This document shows, piece after piece, positions 53,186 through 63,695 of a stretch of 64,000 nucleotides of DNA. The DNA lies in contig NZ_VRUR01000001.1 in NCBI RefSeq assembly GCF_008040165.1, forward strand, positions 1,011,349 through 1,075,348, in the 5' to 3' direction. The DNA comes from Flagellimonas hymeniacidonis (GTDB lineage Bacteria > Bacteroidota > Bacteroidia > Flavobacteriales > Flavobacteriaceae). The notes below the pieces were generated by a model. That model was not told the origin of the DNA, searched no databases, and saw nothing but the letters and a program-made list of their open reading frames with translations. A program made the position numbers and the translations under genes. Each line of letters starts with the position of its first letter. Positions within the stretch are counted from its first letter, which is position 1.

Positions 53186-54457
53186 TAGGTCAAACCCAAG
53201 ATCTTTTCGGTAGTACATCCCACCAAAGTGTAGTTTTTCTATATTTTGATAGGATTTTTGCAGCGCTTCGGTAAAGTTTTCTCCAAAAGACGTTATTGCA
53301 ATAACACGACCTCCGTTCGTGACTATCTTTCCGTCTTTTATTTTTGTCCCAGCATGAAAAACAAGGGAATCTTGAATCTTTTCTGTCCCTGTAATTTCCT
53401 TTCCTTTTTCATACGCTTCTGGGTAACCTCCTGAAACTGCCATTACCGTTGTAGCTGTTCTTTTATCTATTTCCAGATTAATTTCATCCAGTTTCCCTTT
53501 GGCCATCGCATCCAGTATATCAACCAAATCGGTTTTTACTCTGGGAATAACAACTTCCGTCTCTGGATCACCCATGCGTACGTTGTACTCGATTACTTTG
53601 GGTTCGTCTCCTACTTTTATCAATCCTATAAAAATGAATCCGACATAGGGCAGATTATCCTTTTTAAGGCCCTCTACCGTAGGTTTTACAATTTGCTTCT
53701 CTATCTTCTCCATAAAAGCATCTGTTGCAAATGGTACAGGGGAAATAGCTCCCATGCCACCTGTGTTTAGTCCTGTATCACCCTCACCTATCCGCTTATA
53801 GTCTTTTGCTGTTGGGAGTACTTTAAAATTGGTGCCGTCAGTAAGCACAAAACAGCTTAATTCTATTCCATCCAAGAACTCTTCAATAACCACCGTCGCA
53901 CTTGCCTCTCCAAATTTAGAATCCAGAAGCATCGCCTTTAGTTCAGCTTTGGCTTCGTCTAGGTCTTTAAGAATCAAAACCCCCTTACCAGCAGCCAATC
54001 CATCTGCTTTTAACACATAAGGCGGTTTTAGTGTTTCTAAAAAGGCATACCCTTCCTCTAAACTTTCAGAAGTAAAGCTTTCGTAGGCTGCCGTAGGGAT
54101 TTGATGGCGCATCATAAATTCCTTGGCAAATTCCTTGCTGCCTTCCAGTTCTGCAGCAGCCTTTTGCGGGCCGATTACCGAAACATTTTTAAGCTCAGCG
54201 TCATTCAGGAAGAAGTCATGAACTCCATTGACCAATGGGTCTTCTGGACCTATCACAACCAAATTGATGCTTTCTTTTGAGACCAGGTCTTTTATGCTTT
54301 CAAAATCGTTTACCCCAACCTCAACGTTTGTGGCAATATTGGACGTTCCAGCATTGCCAGGAGCAACAAACAAGTTGTTAATTTTAGGGCTTTGTGAAAT
54401 TTTATGGGCGATCGCATGTTCGCGACCTCCTGAACCAAGGACAAGAATGTTCATCAA
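53180..54457 (-). CDS. purD: phosphoribosylamine-glycine ligase
   Basis: 425 aa GARS enzyme, step two of purine synthesis: ATP-dependent joining of glycine to phosphoribosylamine. N-terminal MNILVLGSGGREHAIAHKI, the ATP-grasp lid region VLKADGLAAGKGVLIL, the conserved NTGGMGAISP and VIEYNVRMGDPETEVV near the metal site are all present. Complete. Confidence 0.98.
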   Translation of the reverse strand: MMNILVLGSGGREHAIAHKISQSPKINNLFVAPGNAGTSNIATNVEVGVNDFESIKDLVSKESINLVVIGPEDPLVNGVHDFFLNDAELKNVSVIGPQKAAAELEGSKEFAKEFMMRHQIPTAAYESFTSESLEEGYAFLETLKPPYVLKADGLAAGKGVLILKDLDEAKAELKAMLLDSKFGEASATVVIEEFLDGIELSCFVLTDGTNFKVLPTAKDYKRIGEGDTGLNTGGMGAISPVPFATDAFMEKIEKQIVKPTVEGLKKDNLPYVGFIFIGLIKVGDEPKVIEYNVRMGDPETEVVIPRVKTDLVDILDAMAKGKLDEINLEIDKRTATTVMAVSGGYPEAYEKGKEITGTEKIQDSLVFHAGTKIKDGKIVTNGGRVIAITSFGENFTEALQKSYQNIEKLHFGGMYYRKDLGFDLL

Positions 54458-54487
54458 TCAAAATTTTGGCAAAAATAAACCAATTCA

Positions 54488-54508
54488 GATATCGGATATC
54501 AGATATCA
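54488..54508. repeat. short GATATC tandem repeat
   Basis: GATATC occurs three times with a period of 7 (GATATCG, GATATCA, GATATCA) in the 55-bp gap between purD and the next gene. Self-complementary. Such GATATC strings are common between flavobacterial genes. Confidence 0.6.
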
Positions 54509-54512
54509 GTAT

Positions 54513-55499
54513 TTATTTCCCATTCAAATGTGAAAAATCACGATGCTCCTTGCCATGTAATTCCTCTGATGATAGCGATTTGAAGTATTCATACACCATT
54601 TTTAGCCCTTCTGAACGATGCACTTTAGGTTCCCAATCCAAAATTTCCTTGGCCCTAGCGATATCAGGTTGGCGCTGTAAGGGGTCATCCTGAGGCAATG
54701 GTTTGAATGTTATTTTTTGATCCGTTCCCGTAAGCTTAATGATTTCCTCAGCAAACTCCAGAATTGTGGTTTCATCTGGATTACCTATGTTCACGGGAAG
54801 ATGGTAATCACTCATCAGTAAACGATAAATCCCTTCAACCTGATCATCTATATACGTAAAAGATCTTGTTTGGGATCCATCTCCAAAAACCGTTAAATCC
54901 TCACCCCGAAGCGCTTGCCCCATAAAGGCTGGAACCACTCGCCCATCATTCAAGCGCATTCTTGAGCCATAGGTGTTAAAAATACGAACGATACGGGTAT
55001 CCAATCCATGATGGGTATGATACGCCATTGTTATGGACTCCATAAAACGTTTGGCCTCATCATAAACCCCTCGTGGGCCTATTGGACTAACATTACCATA
55101 GTATTCCTCATTTTGGGGGTGTACCAGTGGGTCTCCGTAGACCTCGGAAGTTGATGCAACTAGGATTCGGGCATTTTTTTCTTTGGCCAATCCCAATAAA
55201 TTGAGTGTACCAAGCGAACCAACCTTTAAAGTTTCAATAGGAATCTTTAAATAATCAATAGGACTTGCAGGGGATGCAAAATGAAGAATGTAATCCAAAT
55301 CACCTCCCAGATGCACAAAGGTTGAAACATCGTGATGGTGAAATTCAAAACGTTCTAATGGAAATAGATGTTCTATGTTTTTTAGGTCCCCTGTGATTAG
55401 GTTATCCATTGCTATGACGTGATGGCCCTCAGCAACAAACCGATCACATAGATGGGATCCAAGGAAGCCTGCTGCGCCACTTATTAGAGTTCTTTTCAA
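54513..55499 (-). CDS. UDP-glucuronate decarboxylase (UXS-type SDR)
   Basis: 328 aa extended short-chain dehydrogenase. NAD motif [14 protein letters not shown], catalytic pattern [13 protein letters not shown] with the active-site Tyr/Lys in [11 protein letters not shown]. It converts UDP-glucuronate to UDP-xylose, feeding surface glycans. The start overlaps the MraY-like gene by 4 bp. A 4,6-dehydratase with different outcome is a weaker alternative. Confidence 0.9.
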   Translation of the reverse strand: MKRTLISGAAGFLGSHLCDRFVAEGHHVIAMDNLITGDLKNIEHLFPLERFEFHHHDVSTFVHLGGDLDYILHFASPASPIDYLKIPIETLKVGSLGTLNLLGLAKEKNARILVASTSEVYGDPLVHPQNEEYYGNVSPIGPRGVYDEAKRFMESITMAYHTHHGLDTRIVRIFNTYGSRMRLNDGRVVPAFMGQALRGEDLTVFGDGSQTRSFTYIDDQVEGIYRLLMSDYHLPVNIGNPDETTILEFAEEIIKLTGTDQKITFKPLPQDDPLQRQPDIARAKEILDWEPKVHRSEGLKMVYEYFKSLSSEELHGKEHRDFSHLNGK

Positions 55500-56647
55500 T
55501 TAACTGGTTTTTTCTTTTTTGTATTTGAATCACTCTTTCCTTTTAGTGATTCCATTTTTCTTCTCAGCCTAATTTTATGTTTTAAGTTGGTGAAGTTATA
55601 GTTATATCTGAAAAACACATACCCCAAAATGACCACTACACTTACTAGCATAATAACCATTCCCAGGTTTTTGGCCTTGCTCCCCAAAATGATAAATAGG
55701 ACAACGAACATAAGATTGAAGCACCCTATAATGAAGCTTGCTTGCTTATGGGTAAGTTTCCAGAAATCTATAAGCACATGATGCACATGATTCCTGTCTG
55801 GCGAAAAAGGTCCTTTTTTGTTGGCAATTCGTATGGCAAATACTCTTGCAGTATCAAATAATGGAACAATCAAAATACTTATCGCAATAAGTGGTGCATT
55901 TTCCAATAGAAAAGGTAGCCCTTCATAAGATTCCGGTTTTAAAGCCAAAAACTTCAATGTTAGAACACTAATGATGAAACCAACTATTAAAGAACCTGTA
56001 TCTCCCATAAATATCTTTTTGTCGGAGGAGATGTTGAATCCGAAAAATGCCATCAAACAGGCATTCATGGTTATGCTTATCAATGCAAAAAAATACTCTC
56101 CTGATAAATAGAAAATGGTCGTATAAATTATCATTATTACAATACCAACTATTGAAGCCAGACCATCAATTCCATCAATTAAATTGTATGAGTTAATAAT
56201 TGTCAACATTAGAAATCCAGCTATAGTCAAGTACAGAAAATAGGGGATTTCATAAATATTCAAAAATCCATTCAAAGATTCAATAACAAAACTGTCATTA
56301 ACCAAAACAAAAGCAATAGCCAGTGTTTGGGCTATCAGCTTTGAGCCAGGAGAAAGTACTACCAAATCATCTTTTAAACCGATAATAAATAATATGGTCA
56401 ATCCTGGTATTATGTAGATATCTTCTCCAGAAACATGCCAATTCTTGATAAAGAAAAAAGCGAAAATCAATGTAAAATAAAAAGAAACACCTCCTAAAGT
56501 TGGTGTTTTACTTTGATGTGAACTCCTGTTATTGGGGTCGTCCATTAACCTTTTATATTCTACTACTCCGATAATTTTAGGAATGGTTAGGTATACCAAA
56601 AGAAAGGCCCCAATAAAAATAAGTACAGCAGTTTCTAGAAAATTCAT
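55496..56647 (-). CDS. undecaprenyl-phosphate sugar-phosphate transferase, WecA/MraY family
   Basis: 383 aa with about 11 membrane helices. Cytosolic motifs [43 protein letters not shown] and [20 protein letters not shown] are the family fingerprint, including the DDxxD-like and NxxNxxDGIDG pair. It starts lipid-linked glycan synthesis by moving a sugar phosphate to undecaprenyl phosphate. Sugar (GlcNAc, GalNAc, etc.) not decidable. In the polysaccharide operon. Confidence 0.94.
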   Translation of the reverse strand: MNFLETAVLIFIGAFLLVYLTIPKIIGVVEYKRLMDDPNNRSSHQSKTPTLGGVSFYFTLIFAFFFIKNWHVSGEDIYIIPGLTILFIIGLKDDLVVLSPGSKLIAQTLAIAFVLVNDSFVIESLNGFLNIYEIPYFLYLTIAGFLMLTIINSYNLIDGIDGLASIVGIVIMIIYTTIFYLSGEYFFALISITMNACLMAFFGFNISSDKKIFMGDTGSLIVGFIISVLTLKFLALKPESYEGLPFLLENAPLIAISILIVPLFDTARVFAIRIANKKGPFSPDRNHVHHVLIDFWKLTHKQASFIIGCFNLMFVVLFIILGSKAKNLGMVIMLVSVVVILGYVFFRYNYNFTNLKHKIRLRRKMESLKGKSDSNTKKKKPVN

Positions 56648-56670
56648 TTTTCAAAGGTAGAAAACTAAAC

Positions 56671-57864
56671 TTAGTCCTTGATAAATAATAACATATCCGT
56701 AGCAAGATTAGTTCTATCAAAATCCGCAACCATGTCATCAAAAGTGTACTCTTTGCTTTCTCGGGTTCTAATCAATTGGACTTTCTCTATAAAATCTTGC
56801 ATGTTTTCTGGTTCAAAAGGGATTCCTATTTTATACTTTTCCACCAGATTCTTGGACTCTCCTTCAACGCCCAGTAAAATAGGCTTATGCATTGCCGCCA
56901 ATTCAAAAATTTTGGATGGTATCACCGTTTTAAAGGTGACAGATTTTCTTAAGTTTACCAAAGCCGCATCTAATATGGAAATATATCGCCCAACCTCATG
57001 CTTAGGAACTGGATCCAGCATGGTTACATTGGTTAATTTCATTTTGTTTTTTTGCTCAAGTAATTTTTCTTTTTCAGCACCTGTTCCCAAAAAAAGAAAA
57101 TGAATTTCATCATCTTTTATTTTTGATGCGCATTCGAGCACAAAATCTAATGCATGTGCCATTCCATGTGTGCCAATGTAACCAATAATATATTTGTTTT
57201 TTATTTCAAGTTCACACAGTAATATGTTATCCTTTTCTCGTGGCGAAAAAAGATTCATATTAACTCCATTTTTAACTACGGTTATTTTAGAATCATTTAC
57301 CCCATACCTTTCTTTTAATATCGCTTTGAAAGAATCTGTAACCGTAACAATCTTCCAGGCAGACTTGTACATTCTCTTTTCAAGAAACTCAAAATATCTT
57401 ATTACAAGATTATGCTCCATCGCCCCTACTGCTTTTATTGATTCTGGCCAAAGATCCCGAATCTCCATTACCCATTTTTTTCTCTTCCAAAAAGCCAACC
57501 ATTTGCCTGATATTGCCGTAAAAAATTGAGGAGAAGTGGCTATAATTAAATCTGTCTTAATAAACAGACCAGCAAAAAAGGACATAACCATAAAGCTTAA
57601 ATAATCAATAATCCTTTTGATGAACCCTCTATTTGCTGCAATATAGGTCCAAACACGTATTACCTCAATACCATCGATTGTTTCCTTTTGATATAGCTTG
57701 TTCTTATATCCCTTATATACTTTCCCTTCAGGAAAATTTGGAATACATGTTATTACCGTAACTTTCTCGCCACTTTTTACCCATTCCCTACAATGCTCAT
57801 ATGTTCTTGTAGCTGGCGCATTCACCTCGGGAGGAAAGTTATCGGTCAAAAAAAGTATTTTCAT
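56671..57864 (-). CDS. glycosyltransferase family 4, WbuB-like
   Basis: 397 aa GT-B enzyme. N-terminus LFLTDNFPPEVNAPATRTYE and the C-terminal Glycos_transf_1 region with IGYIGTHGMAHALDFVLEC and PSKIFELAAMHKPILLGVEG are typical of WbuB-type transferases in O-antigen clusters. Overlaps the heparinase gene by 4 bp. Confidence 0.92.
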   Translation of the reverse strand: MKILFLTDNFPPEVNAPATRTYEHCREWVKSGEKVTVITCIPNFPEGKVYKGYKNKLYQKETIDGIEVIRVWTYIAANRGFIKRIIDYLSFMVMSFFAGLFIKTDLIIATSPQFFTAISGKWLAFWKRKKWVMEIRDLWPESIKAVGAMEHNLVIRYFEFLEKRMYKSAWKIVTVTDSFKAILKERYGVNDSKITVVKNGVNMNLFSPREKDNILLCELEIKNKYIIGYIGTHGMAHALDFVLECASKIKDDEIHFLFLGTGAEKEKLLEQKNKMKLTNVTMLDPVPKHEVGRYISILDAALVNLRKSVTFKTVIPSKIFELAAMHKPILLGVEGESKNLVEKYKIGIPFEPENMQDFIEKVQLIRTRESKEYTFDDMVADFDRTNLATDMLLFIKD

Positions 57865-59435
57865 AACAAAATAGTTGTTGTTAGTTCTTTTGAGAACGAA
57901 ACACAGACTTTTTGTGCTTTTTCCGTTTTATTAAAGCCGAGACAATACTCATATTTCCCCAATTTGATATCGTGTATTTCTCCTTCAAAACTTAAAGAAA
58001 CATTTATTCCTCCAAAAGATACTTGTCCTTTATTTATAACTATATTGTTTATTGACGGATGAATATGGAAAAATGCTTGGGATTCTATTTTCTTATCCCT
58101 CTTCGATAAAATTCTATCATGAATTACAATACCCTTTGTAGCATAAAAACTTCTTTCATGCAACACTCCCATAGATTTATACCCATCATGAGCAGATGTA
58201 ACCATATCAACACTCTCTTTTAGATAAGCTATTTTGGCTCTTTTCGCGACTCTGAATCCGTCCCAAACTTGTGTTTGGTCTTTATTGTTTACAATAACTG
58301 TATTGTGGGAAGAAGTTTGGCGTTCATTCTGTCGTTTTTTATTCTTCTCATAAGTTGATGTTCCAACATCCACTATTAAGGGTCGTTCATGAAGGTATAG
58401 CTCAAAACTAAACGTATCAGAATGGGCATGACCTGGTTGATAATCTGGCCCAACATTACCAACGTCAACGAATAATTCATAATCCTTTCCAAGGAATTTT
58501 CTGTAGCCTGATTCCCTTAGGCTGGTTTTGTCAAAGGGTATTTTCAAATACTGGGCATAACTAAATAACTGCTTTGAGGTTGGGGCAATATTGTAAGTGC
58601 AATCGTTGACCATTGGAATATTTCCATTGCGATAAGTAACCGTTTTTATCCATCCCAACATTTTCTTTGCTTTATTATTCAATAATGAATGTAGGTCATC
58701 CTCTTTCCATGGGTTATTCTTAATCAAATTGATACAATCCAATAATCGATAAAGTAAAATCTGATGGTACATGGGGGAAAGCTCAAAATGAGCTCCGTCC
58801 CCCAAAATTTGTTCATCCAGCTCTTCTTTTAAAATCTTTTTGGCAATGCCGTAAAAATCATTGTCTTTAAAATAGTATGCTCCAAATAGCATCGAATACC
58901 CATTCTCCAGTAAATGATTCCCAAGCAAATGGTATTCCAAATTATCTTTCAATCTATAATAATGGTTATATAATTTTATGTTTATGTTTATGTTTTCTAT
59001 TCCATTCTTCGACAAGAATTTTATCCAATTAATCCCTCTTAATGAAATAGGATATGGTTCAAGTCCATCTTTCAAAGAGCTGTCCTTTTCTATATAATCT
59101 TCTATAAGATTCAAGGCTTCATTCTTGTTTATTCCTTGTTGATTCAAGAATTCAAAATAATTCAGGTTATATGTCCAAAGTTTTCCATAACTATCATAAT
59201 TCCAATCAATTACTTTATCAAACTTGTAGCCTATATTAAGAAAGTCAAATTTGTTATTCCCATAAAAACTTGATGGATTGGATAAAACATTATTCCAAAC
59301 TAAGCCTGATGGCTTTTGGGGAACATGAGAGTAAGTTTTTCTAGGGGGAAATGCTTTAATCCAATTGCAAAAGCGATAGAAAGCCTGTATAGGCTTTAAA
59401 TATCGTATAGTCCAGAAAAAAAATCTAAGTTTCAC
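57861..59435 (-). CDS. heparinase II/III-family protein in glycan cluster
   Basis: 524 aa with an N-terminal helical (alpha/alpha toroid-like) domain and a C-terminal beta-sheet domain. The Hepar_II_III motif GHAHSDTFSFELYLHERPLI is followed by VDVGTSTYEKN. No signal peptide is evident. Members of this family in polysaccharide loci are thought to trim or modify uronic-acid polymers. It overlaps the WbuB-like gene by 4 bp and is 10 bp from the ligase gene. The cleavage specificity is unknown. Confidence 0.88.
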   Translation of the reverse strand: MKLRFFFWTIRYLKPIQAFYRFCNWIKAFPPRKTYSHVPQKPSGLVWNNVLSNPSSFYGNNKFDFLNIGYKFDKVIDWNYDSYGKLWTYNLNYFEFLNQQGINKNEALNLIEDYIEKDSSLKDGLEPYPISLRGINWIKFLSKNGIENININIKLYNHYYRLKDNLEYHLLGNHLLENGYSMLFGAYYFKDNDFYGIAKKILKEELDEQILGDGAHFELSPMYHQILLYRLLDCINLIKNNPWKEDDLHSLLNNKAKKMLGWIKTVTYRNGNIPMVNDCTYNIAPTSKQLFSYAQYLKIPFDKTSLRESGYRKFLGKDYELFVDVGNVGPDYQPGHAHSDTFSFELYLHERPLIVDVGTSTYEKNKKRQNERQTSSHNTVIVNNKDQTQVWDGFRVAKRAKIAYLKESVDMVTSAHDGYKSMGVLHERSFYATKGIVIHDRILSKRDKKIESQAFFHIHPSINNIVINKGQVSFGGINVSLSFEGEIHDIKLGKYEYCLGFNKTEKAQKVCVSFSKELTTTILL

Positions 59436-59445
59436 TAAATCTCGG

Positions 59446-60708
59446 TTAACTGTCCTCGGATAATATGCCCAAAAAAAAGAGTGCAGTAAAAATACCCAAT
59501 TGTCTACTAATAAAGGGTTCTACAAAACAAACTAACGCAAGCATTCCCAAAAAAATAGCCAGAATCAGGTTTTTATTTTTATAACTCAGGTATAATGGCA
59601 TGGCAAAAGCAGTCATTAAAATCAAAAAGCCCAATAGACCTGTTCCCACCAAGGTTTTTAAAAATTCATTGTGAGGGTCGTACGATTCTCGTTTAATCTT
59701 TTCTGGATAACTTAATTCTTTGATCTTTTTTTTCATTGCTGACCGCACATCACCTATTCCGTATCCAAAAAAGGGTGCTTCATAAATTAATTGTAAGGCG
59801 CTTTTGGAATACTGAATTCTTTCTACGAGACTTCCTTCACTCTTGGCAGAAATGTTTGTTGCTTCTTTGATTAAACGAGCAAACCTTGGGTTTGCAATTT
59901 TTAAACCAAAAATCAGGACAAGACCAATACCTAGAGCATAAATCCACTTTAGTTTTTTAGGAACCTTTCTAAGCTCAATTCCCACAATTACCAATAGAAG
60001 CATAACTAGAATAATAACGGGTATTTTAGCTTGCAATAGAAAAATTACTAGTGACATAATTGCCAGAGACACGTATCTGAAAATTACCTTAAACTTTACC
60101 TTTTTGGAAAGGAACAAAAGCAAAATACTTATAAGTAGTCCAAAACTGAAATACGTTCTGTGTATGTCCAAAAAAATGAAGTTGTTCCGTCCATGGAATA
60201 TGATATACACCCATGTTTCTTGACTGATACCTTCCTCCACGGTTTTATTAATGAAATACAATTTTTCCGTGAAGAAAAAATAAATCAAATAGAAGAACCC
60301 AGTTAAACAGAGCAACAAATTCCCGGAGATATAAAGTTTTATGATTTTTGCATATGGGATATCCTTATTTATAAAAAAGAGCAAGGGTGCAACTATATAA
60401 AACAATCTTCGCTCTACTTTATTCAGTCCAAAAACAATATCCGTTGTCCATAACAAAGAGGAAAACTGCCAAACAAATAATAAAACAAACCCAAGGAAGA
60501 AAGGCAAACAACGTTTAACATTTTCGTGAAAGTCCTGTTTCCGAAATTGAAGCAGGGAATGAAGTAGCAAAACAACAACTAGGATGGGTTGAACCTTTAA
60601 ATTGAATGGAAGCAGAAAGGAAAAAACCAATAATAAAACAATCTTTGATTTAGATAACAATGTCTGAATAGTTAGGGATTGCATTGTTTTATCTAAATTA
60701 ATTGTCAC
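59446..60708 (-). CDS. O-antigen ligase/polymerase family protein
   Basis: 420 aa with about 11-12 helices and a large periplasmic loop that contains the Wzy_C-type pattern APFFGYGIGDVRSA and YDPHNEFLKTLVGTGLLGFL. Joins or polymerises lipid-linked glycans. Overlaps the 674-aa membrane protein gene by 11 bp. Confidence 0.86.
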   Translation of the reverse strand: MTINLDKTMQSLTIQTLLSKSKIVLLLVFSFLLPFNLKVQPILVVVLLLHSLLQFRKQDFHENVKRCLPFFLGFVLLFVWQFSSLLWTTDIVFGLNKVERRLFYIVAPLLFFINKDIPYAKIIKLYISGNLLLCLTGFFYLIYFFFTEKLYFINKTVEEGISQETWVYIIFHGRNNFIFLDIHRTYFSFGLLISILLLFLSKKVKFKVIFRYVSLAIMSLVIFLLQAKIPVIILVMLLLVIVGIELRKVPKKLKWIYALGIGLVLIFGLKIANPRFARLIKEATNISAKSEGSLVERIQYSKSALQLIYEAPFFGYGIGDVRSAMKKKIKELSYPEKIKRESYDPHNEFLKTLVGTGLLGFLILMTAFAMPLYLSYKNKNLILAIFLGMLALVCFVEPFISRQLGIFTALFFLGILSEDS

Positions 60709-62722
60709 TTTCCTTATTATGGGTTATTGGATTTATCTTAACAAATTTTCTTTTATTTTCAAGTTTCCAAATACCTTTAATGTTGGATTTTTTAATCATA
60801 TTACCATAAGATTCCCAAAAATCTTTATCATTCCATATTACAATATAGTCATATTCTCTCAAGAGTTTATAGAACTCTTTGGTAGAAGTGAGCCTTGTTT
60901 TTAGTCTGACTTTTTTCTTTGGGTGATATGACCAAGGTCCCTTCACACTTAAAGGAAATGCCAAATATTTAAACTGTACATAAAGCCCGCCCATCGAAGT
61001 TTGATCTATCAGCATAATTTGGGCGTTGGGGTCTTTATCAATCAATTCATCAATAAGTGGGGTTATCAGTTTGTTTTTAGCTCCAATGTTATTAGCCCTA
61101 GTATTTGTGTGTCTTGGGGCAAAAGTCTCCATAGCGGACGAAGGTGTAAACAAGAGCATGAAAACTATAAAACCAATGGATAACCCTCTCCCTCTTTTAT
61201 TAGTCAAAGTGAGAAACAATATAATCATAAACATCCCCAACAACATAGTTCCTGTATATCTATGATAACTGGCCAACCTTATAGATTCATAAGAGCCAAA
61301 ACTGTATAAGTACAATATTAACAATACAAGGGCATAGGCAATCAAAATTAAGAGGAGGGAAGCTATAAATACCCAAAAATTTACCTTATTGGCAAAAATT
61401 CGCTTATCCAATGTTCGCCAATTAACAATAAAAATAATTATGGACCATACCATAAACAATAAGGCCCAATAGACAAGGGACAAGGAAAAGTTGATGTTAT
61501 ACAGAAAATCTGGCCCAGGTTTGTATAGTTCCGAGTTAAATATTTTGTTGATTGCAGCTACGTTATCCGTAAAATTAATGGGGCTTGCTGTTTTTGGGAC
61601 AAAAGCGTCTCTAGACTTTGCCCTACGCTTTTCAGAAATGGTATCTAAATTTCCAATATAGGATACAGCTACTTTGTAGTTCTCTAAAGTTGAGTGCTGA
61701 AATTTTTGCAAGTTGCCCAAGTCTATTTCAGACAGTTCCAAAGAAAAGGACTCATTTTTTACATTGTGGAAATGTAATAGCATACTCCAAGAAAACTTAG
61801 ATAGCAAAACAAGCATCACTGCAATTCCAAATCTTTTTAAAAATGCAACTCTTTCTGTTTTTGAATGTACTCTAAATAATAGATAGTCCATGGCTAAACC
61901 TAGTAACGAAAACAATGCGAACAGAACGCCTATTTCTTTAACCAAAGGAAGGCATACCAAAAAAATCAATGCTATACCAAAACCTTTTTTCTTATTTCCG
62001 CTTTGTAAGTAAGTAATAATGGACAAAGCCCAAAAAAGAGCCAAAACATTGTCATTATATATCAAATATATAGGCTGTACAAATACAAAAAACATAATAA
62101 AATAAACTGCGGATAATATTACGCAGTATAATAGATTACCCTTCTTGAACATGGGTAAAAACATAGACAAAGCGGACGCCAACACGGTTGTTTGTGCAAA
62201 AATTGTAACCCCTTCACTATATTCTCCTCTATTCAGAAATATGTTAAAATAATATTGAACCAATGATGTTACCCTAGGGTAATCTGCTTTATTAATATCA
62301 TTGAAATGAGCAATAAGATCATGTTCTTGAACGAGTATTTTTGTGAAAAAACCCCAGAACGAAAATTCATCCCAGCCTACAATTATATAACTTCTAAAAA
62401 TTATCCAATTAAGGAAAAACAAAATGGAAAAAATCCATAACGCCTGCCAACTGCTATTTTTAAGAAAAAAAAGGAGATTTACTTTTTTAACATATAAATA
62501 GGTATATGACAAATATATGGCAAAGGCAAAGCCCATTATGAACACCACAAAAGCACACTCAAACAGAAATCCTAGAATATTTGCTAAATACAAGACAACC
62601 ATGAGGATGGCGAAAGAAAGAACAGGAACTATTTCATAAGAAATTTTTAATTTTCTTTTCACAAAAACCATAATTCCCAGTAGGCTAACAAGGAATACAA
62701 TAAGTATAAATAAATTAGGCAT
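60698..62722 (-). CDS. large polytopic membrane protein, possibly GT-C fold
   Basis: 674 aa with about 14 helices, most in the first 500 residues, then a soluble C-terminal domain (about 545-674). An acidic loop after an early helix (VGWDEFSFWGFFTKIL, about 128-143) would suit the catalytic Asp/Glu of GT-C glycosyltransferases that use lipid-linked sugars. No firm family match. The position in the operon supports glycan assembly. Confidence 0.7.
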   Translation of the reverse strand: MPNLFILIVFLVSLLGIMVFVKRKLKISYEIVPVLSFAILMVVLYLANILGFLFECAFVVFIMGFAFAIYLSYTYLYVKKVNLLFFLKNSSWQALWIFSILFFLNWIIFRSYIIVGWDEFSFWGFFTKILVQEHDLIAHFNDINKADYPRVTSLVQYYFNIFLNRGEYSEGVTIFAQTTVLASALSMFLPMFKKGNLLYCVILSAVYFIMFFVFVQPIYLIYNDNVLALFWALSIITYLQSGNKKKGFGIALIFLVCLPLVKEIGVLFALFSLLGLAMDYLLFRVHSKTERVAFLKRFGIAVMLVLLSKFSWSMLLHFHNVKNESFSLELSEIDLGNLQKFQHSTLENYKVAVSYIGNLDTISEKRRAKSRDAFVPKTASPINFTDNVAAINKIFNSELYKPGPDFLYNINFSLSLVYWALLFMVWSIIIFIVNWRTLDKRIFANKVNFWVFIASLLLILIAYALVLLILYLYSFGSYESIRLASYHRYTGTMLLGMFMIILFLTLTNKRGRGLSIGFIVFMLLFTPSSAMETFAPRHTNTRANNIGAKNKLITPLIDELIDKDPNAQIMLIDQTSMGGLYVQFKYLAFPLSVKGPWSYHPKKKVRLKTRLTSTKEFYKLLREYDYIVIWNDKDFWESYGNMIKKSNIKGIWKLENKRKFVKINPITHNKESDN

Positions 62723-62800
62723 TTTGTTTAATTTTTACAACTATATCACGCTCATCTTTGCTAACAAAAATTATTAATGGTTTCGTTTAATTTTCAAAAA

Positions 62801-63529
62801 TCATCGTGATTTGAAAAGTGCATATTTCAATATGGCATAAATTGCTCTAAATCCATCCTTCCATCCTATTTTCTTACCTTCTTCATATGTTCTTCCATAG
62901 TATGATATTCCTATTTCATATATTCTTATTCCAGAAATTCTAGCAACTTTAGCTGTCACTTCTGGCTCAAATCCAAATCGCTTTTCCTTTAAATTTACGC
63001 CTTTAATGATCTCCGTTTTGAATACTTTATAACAGGTTTCCATATCCGTTAAATTGAGATTTGTAAACATATTAGACAGAAAGGTCAAAAACTTATTCCC
63101 TATAGTGTGCCAAAAGAACAATATACGGTGCGGGTTGCTCCCCATAAATCTTGACCCATAAACTATATCAGCGAACCCTAGAAGTATAGGCTTAAGAAGA
63201 TCTTCATATTCATTGGGGTCATATTCCAAATCTGCATCCTGAATCACCAAATATTCCCCTGTTGCTTTGGAAATGCCAGTGTGTAAAGCTGCTCCTTTTC
63301 CACTATTAACCTTATGTTCGAAGTATTGGATATCCACCTCTGGTTCTTTGTCAATATATGCCTCAATAGCCTCTTTTGTATTGTCACTGGAACAATCATT
63401 AACGATAATAATTTCTTTCTTAATATTATGCGATAGGTTTACATTCTTAACTTTGTCAAGTATATGATGAATAGTTTTACCTTCATTGTATGCAGGTATA
63501 ATAATGGAAAGTTTGGTTATTATAGACAT
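62801..63529 (-). CDS. glycosyltransferase family 2, DPM1-like
   Basis: 242 aa. GT-A core: LSIIIPAYNEGKTIHHILDK, the donor-site IIVNDCSSDNTKEA, and QDADLEYDPNEYEDLLKPIL with the DxD. No C-terminal membrane domain, so dolichyl-phosphate-mannose-synthase-like single-domain form. Likely glycosylates a polyprenyl phosphate. It could supply the GT-C-like protein next door (inference). Confidence 0.92.
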   Translation of the reverse strand: MSIITKLSIIIPAYNEGKTIHHILDKVKNVNLSHNIKKEIIIVNDCSSDNTKEAIEAYIDKEPEVDIQYFEHKVNSGKGAALHTGISKATGEYLVIQDADLEYDPNEYEDLLKPILLGFADIVYGSRFMGSNPHRILFFWHTIGNKFLTFLSNMFTNLNLTDMETCYKVFKTEIIKGVNLKEKRFGFEPEVTAKVARISGIRIYEIGISYYGRTYEEGKKIGWKDGFRAIYAILKYALFKSR

Positions 63530-63695
63530 ATTTGGGTTTGTATTGTTTAAATTTGGAAGGTTTCCTATATTGGACTTAATATTCTTTAACCTTCTTAAAG
63601 AAATAATAGCAGCAAATGTAGTATAAGTTGGGGAAACAAATTTCTAAAAAAATTTGATTTGATTTCCTAGTCACTTTTTCTTCTAGTACAAAAGC

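Noticed and set aside
63637..63656. CAAATTT/AAATTTG inverted repeat upstream of the alginate-lyase-family gene
   Set aside because: Very AT-rich and short; expected by chance in this region.
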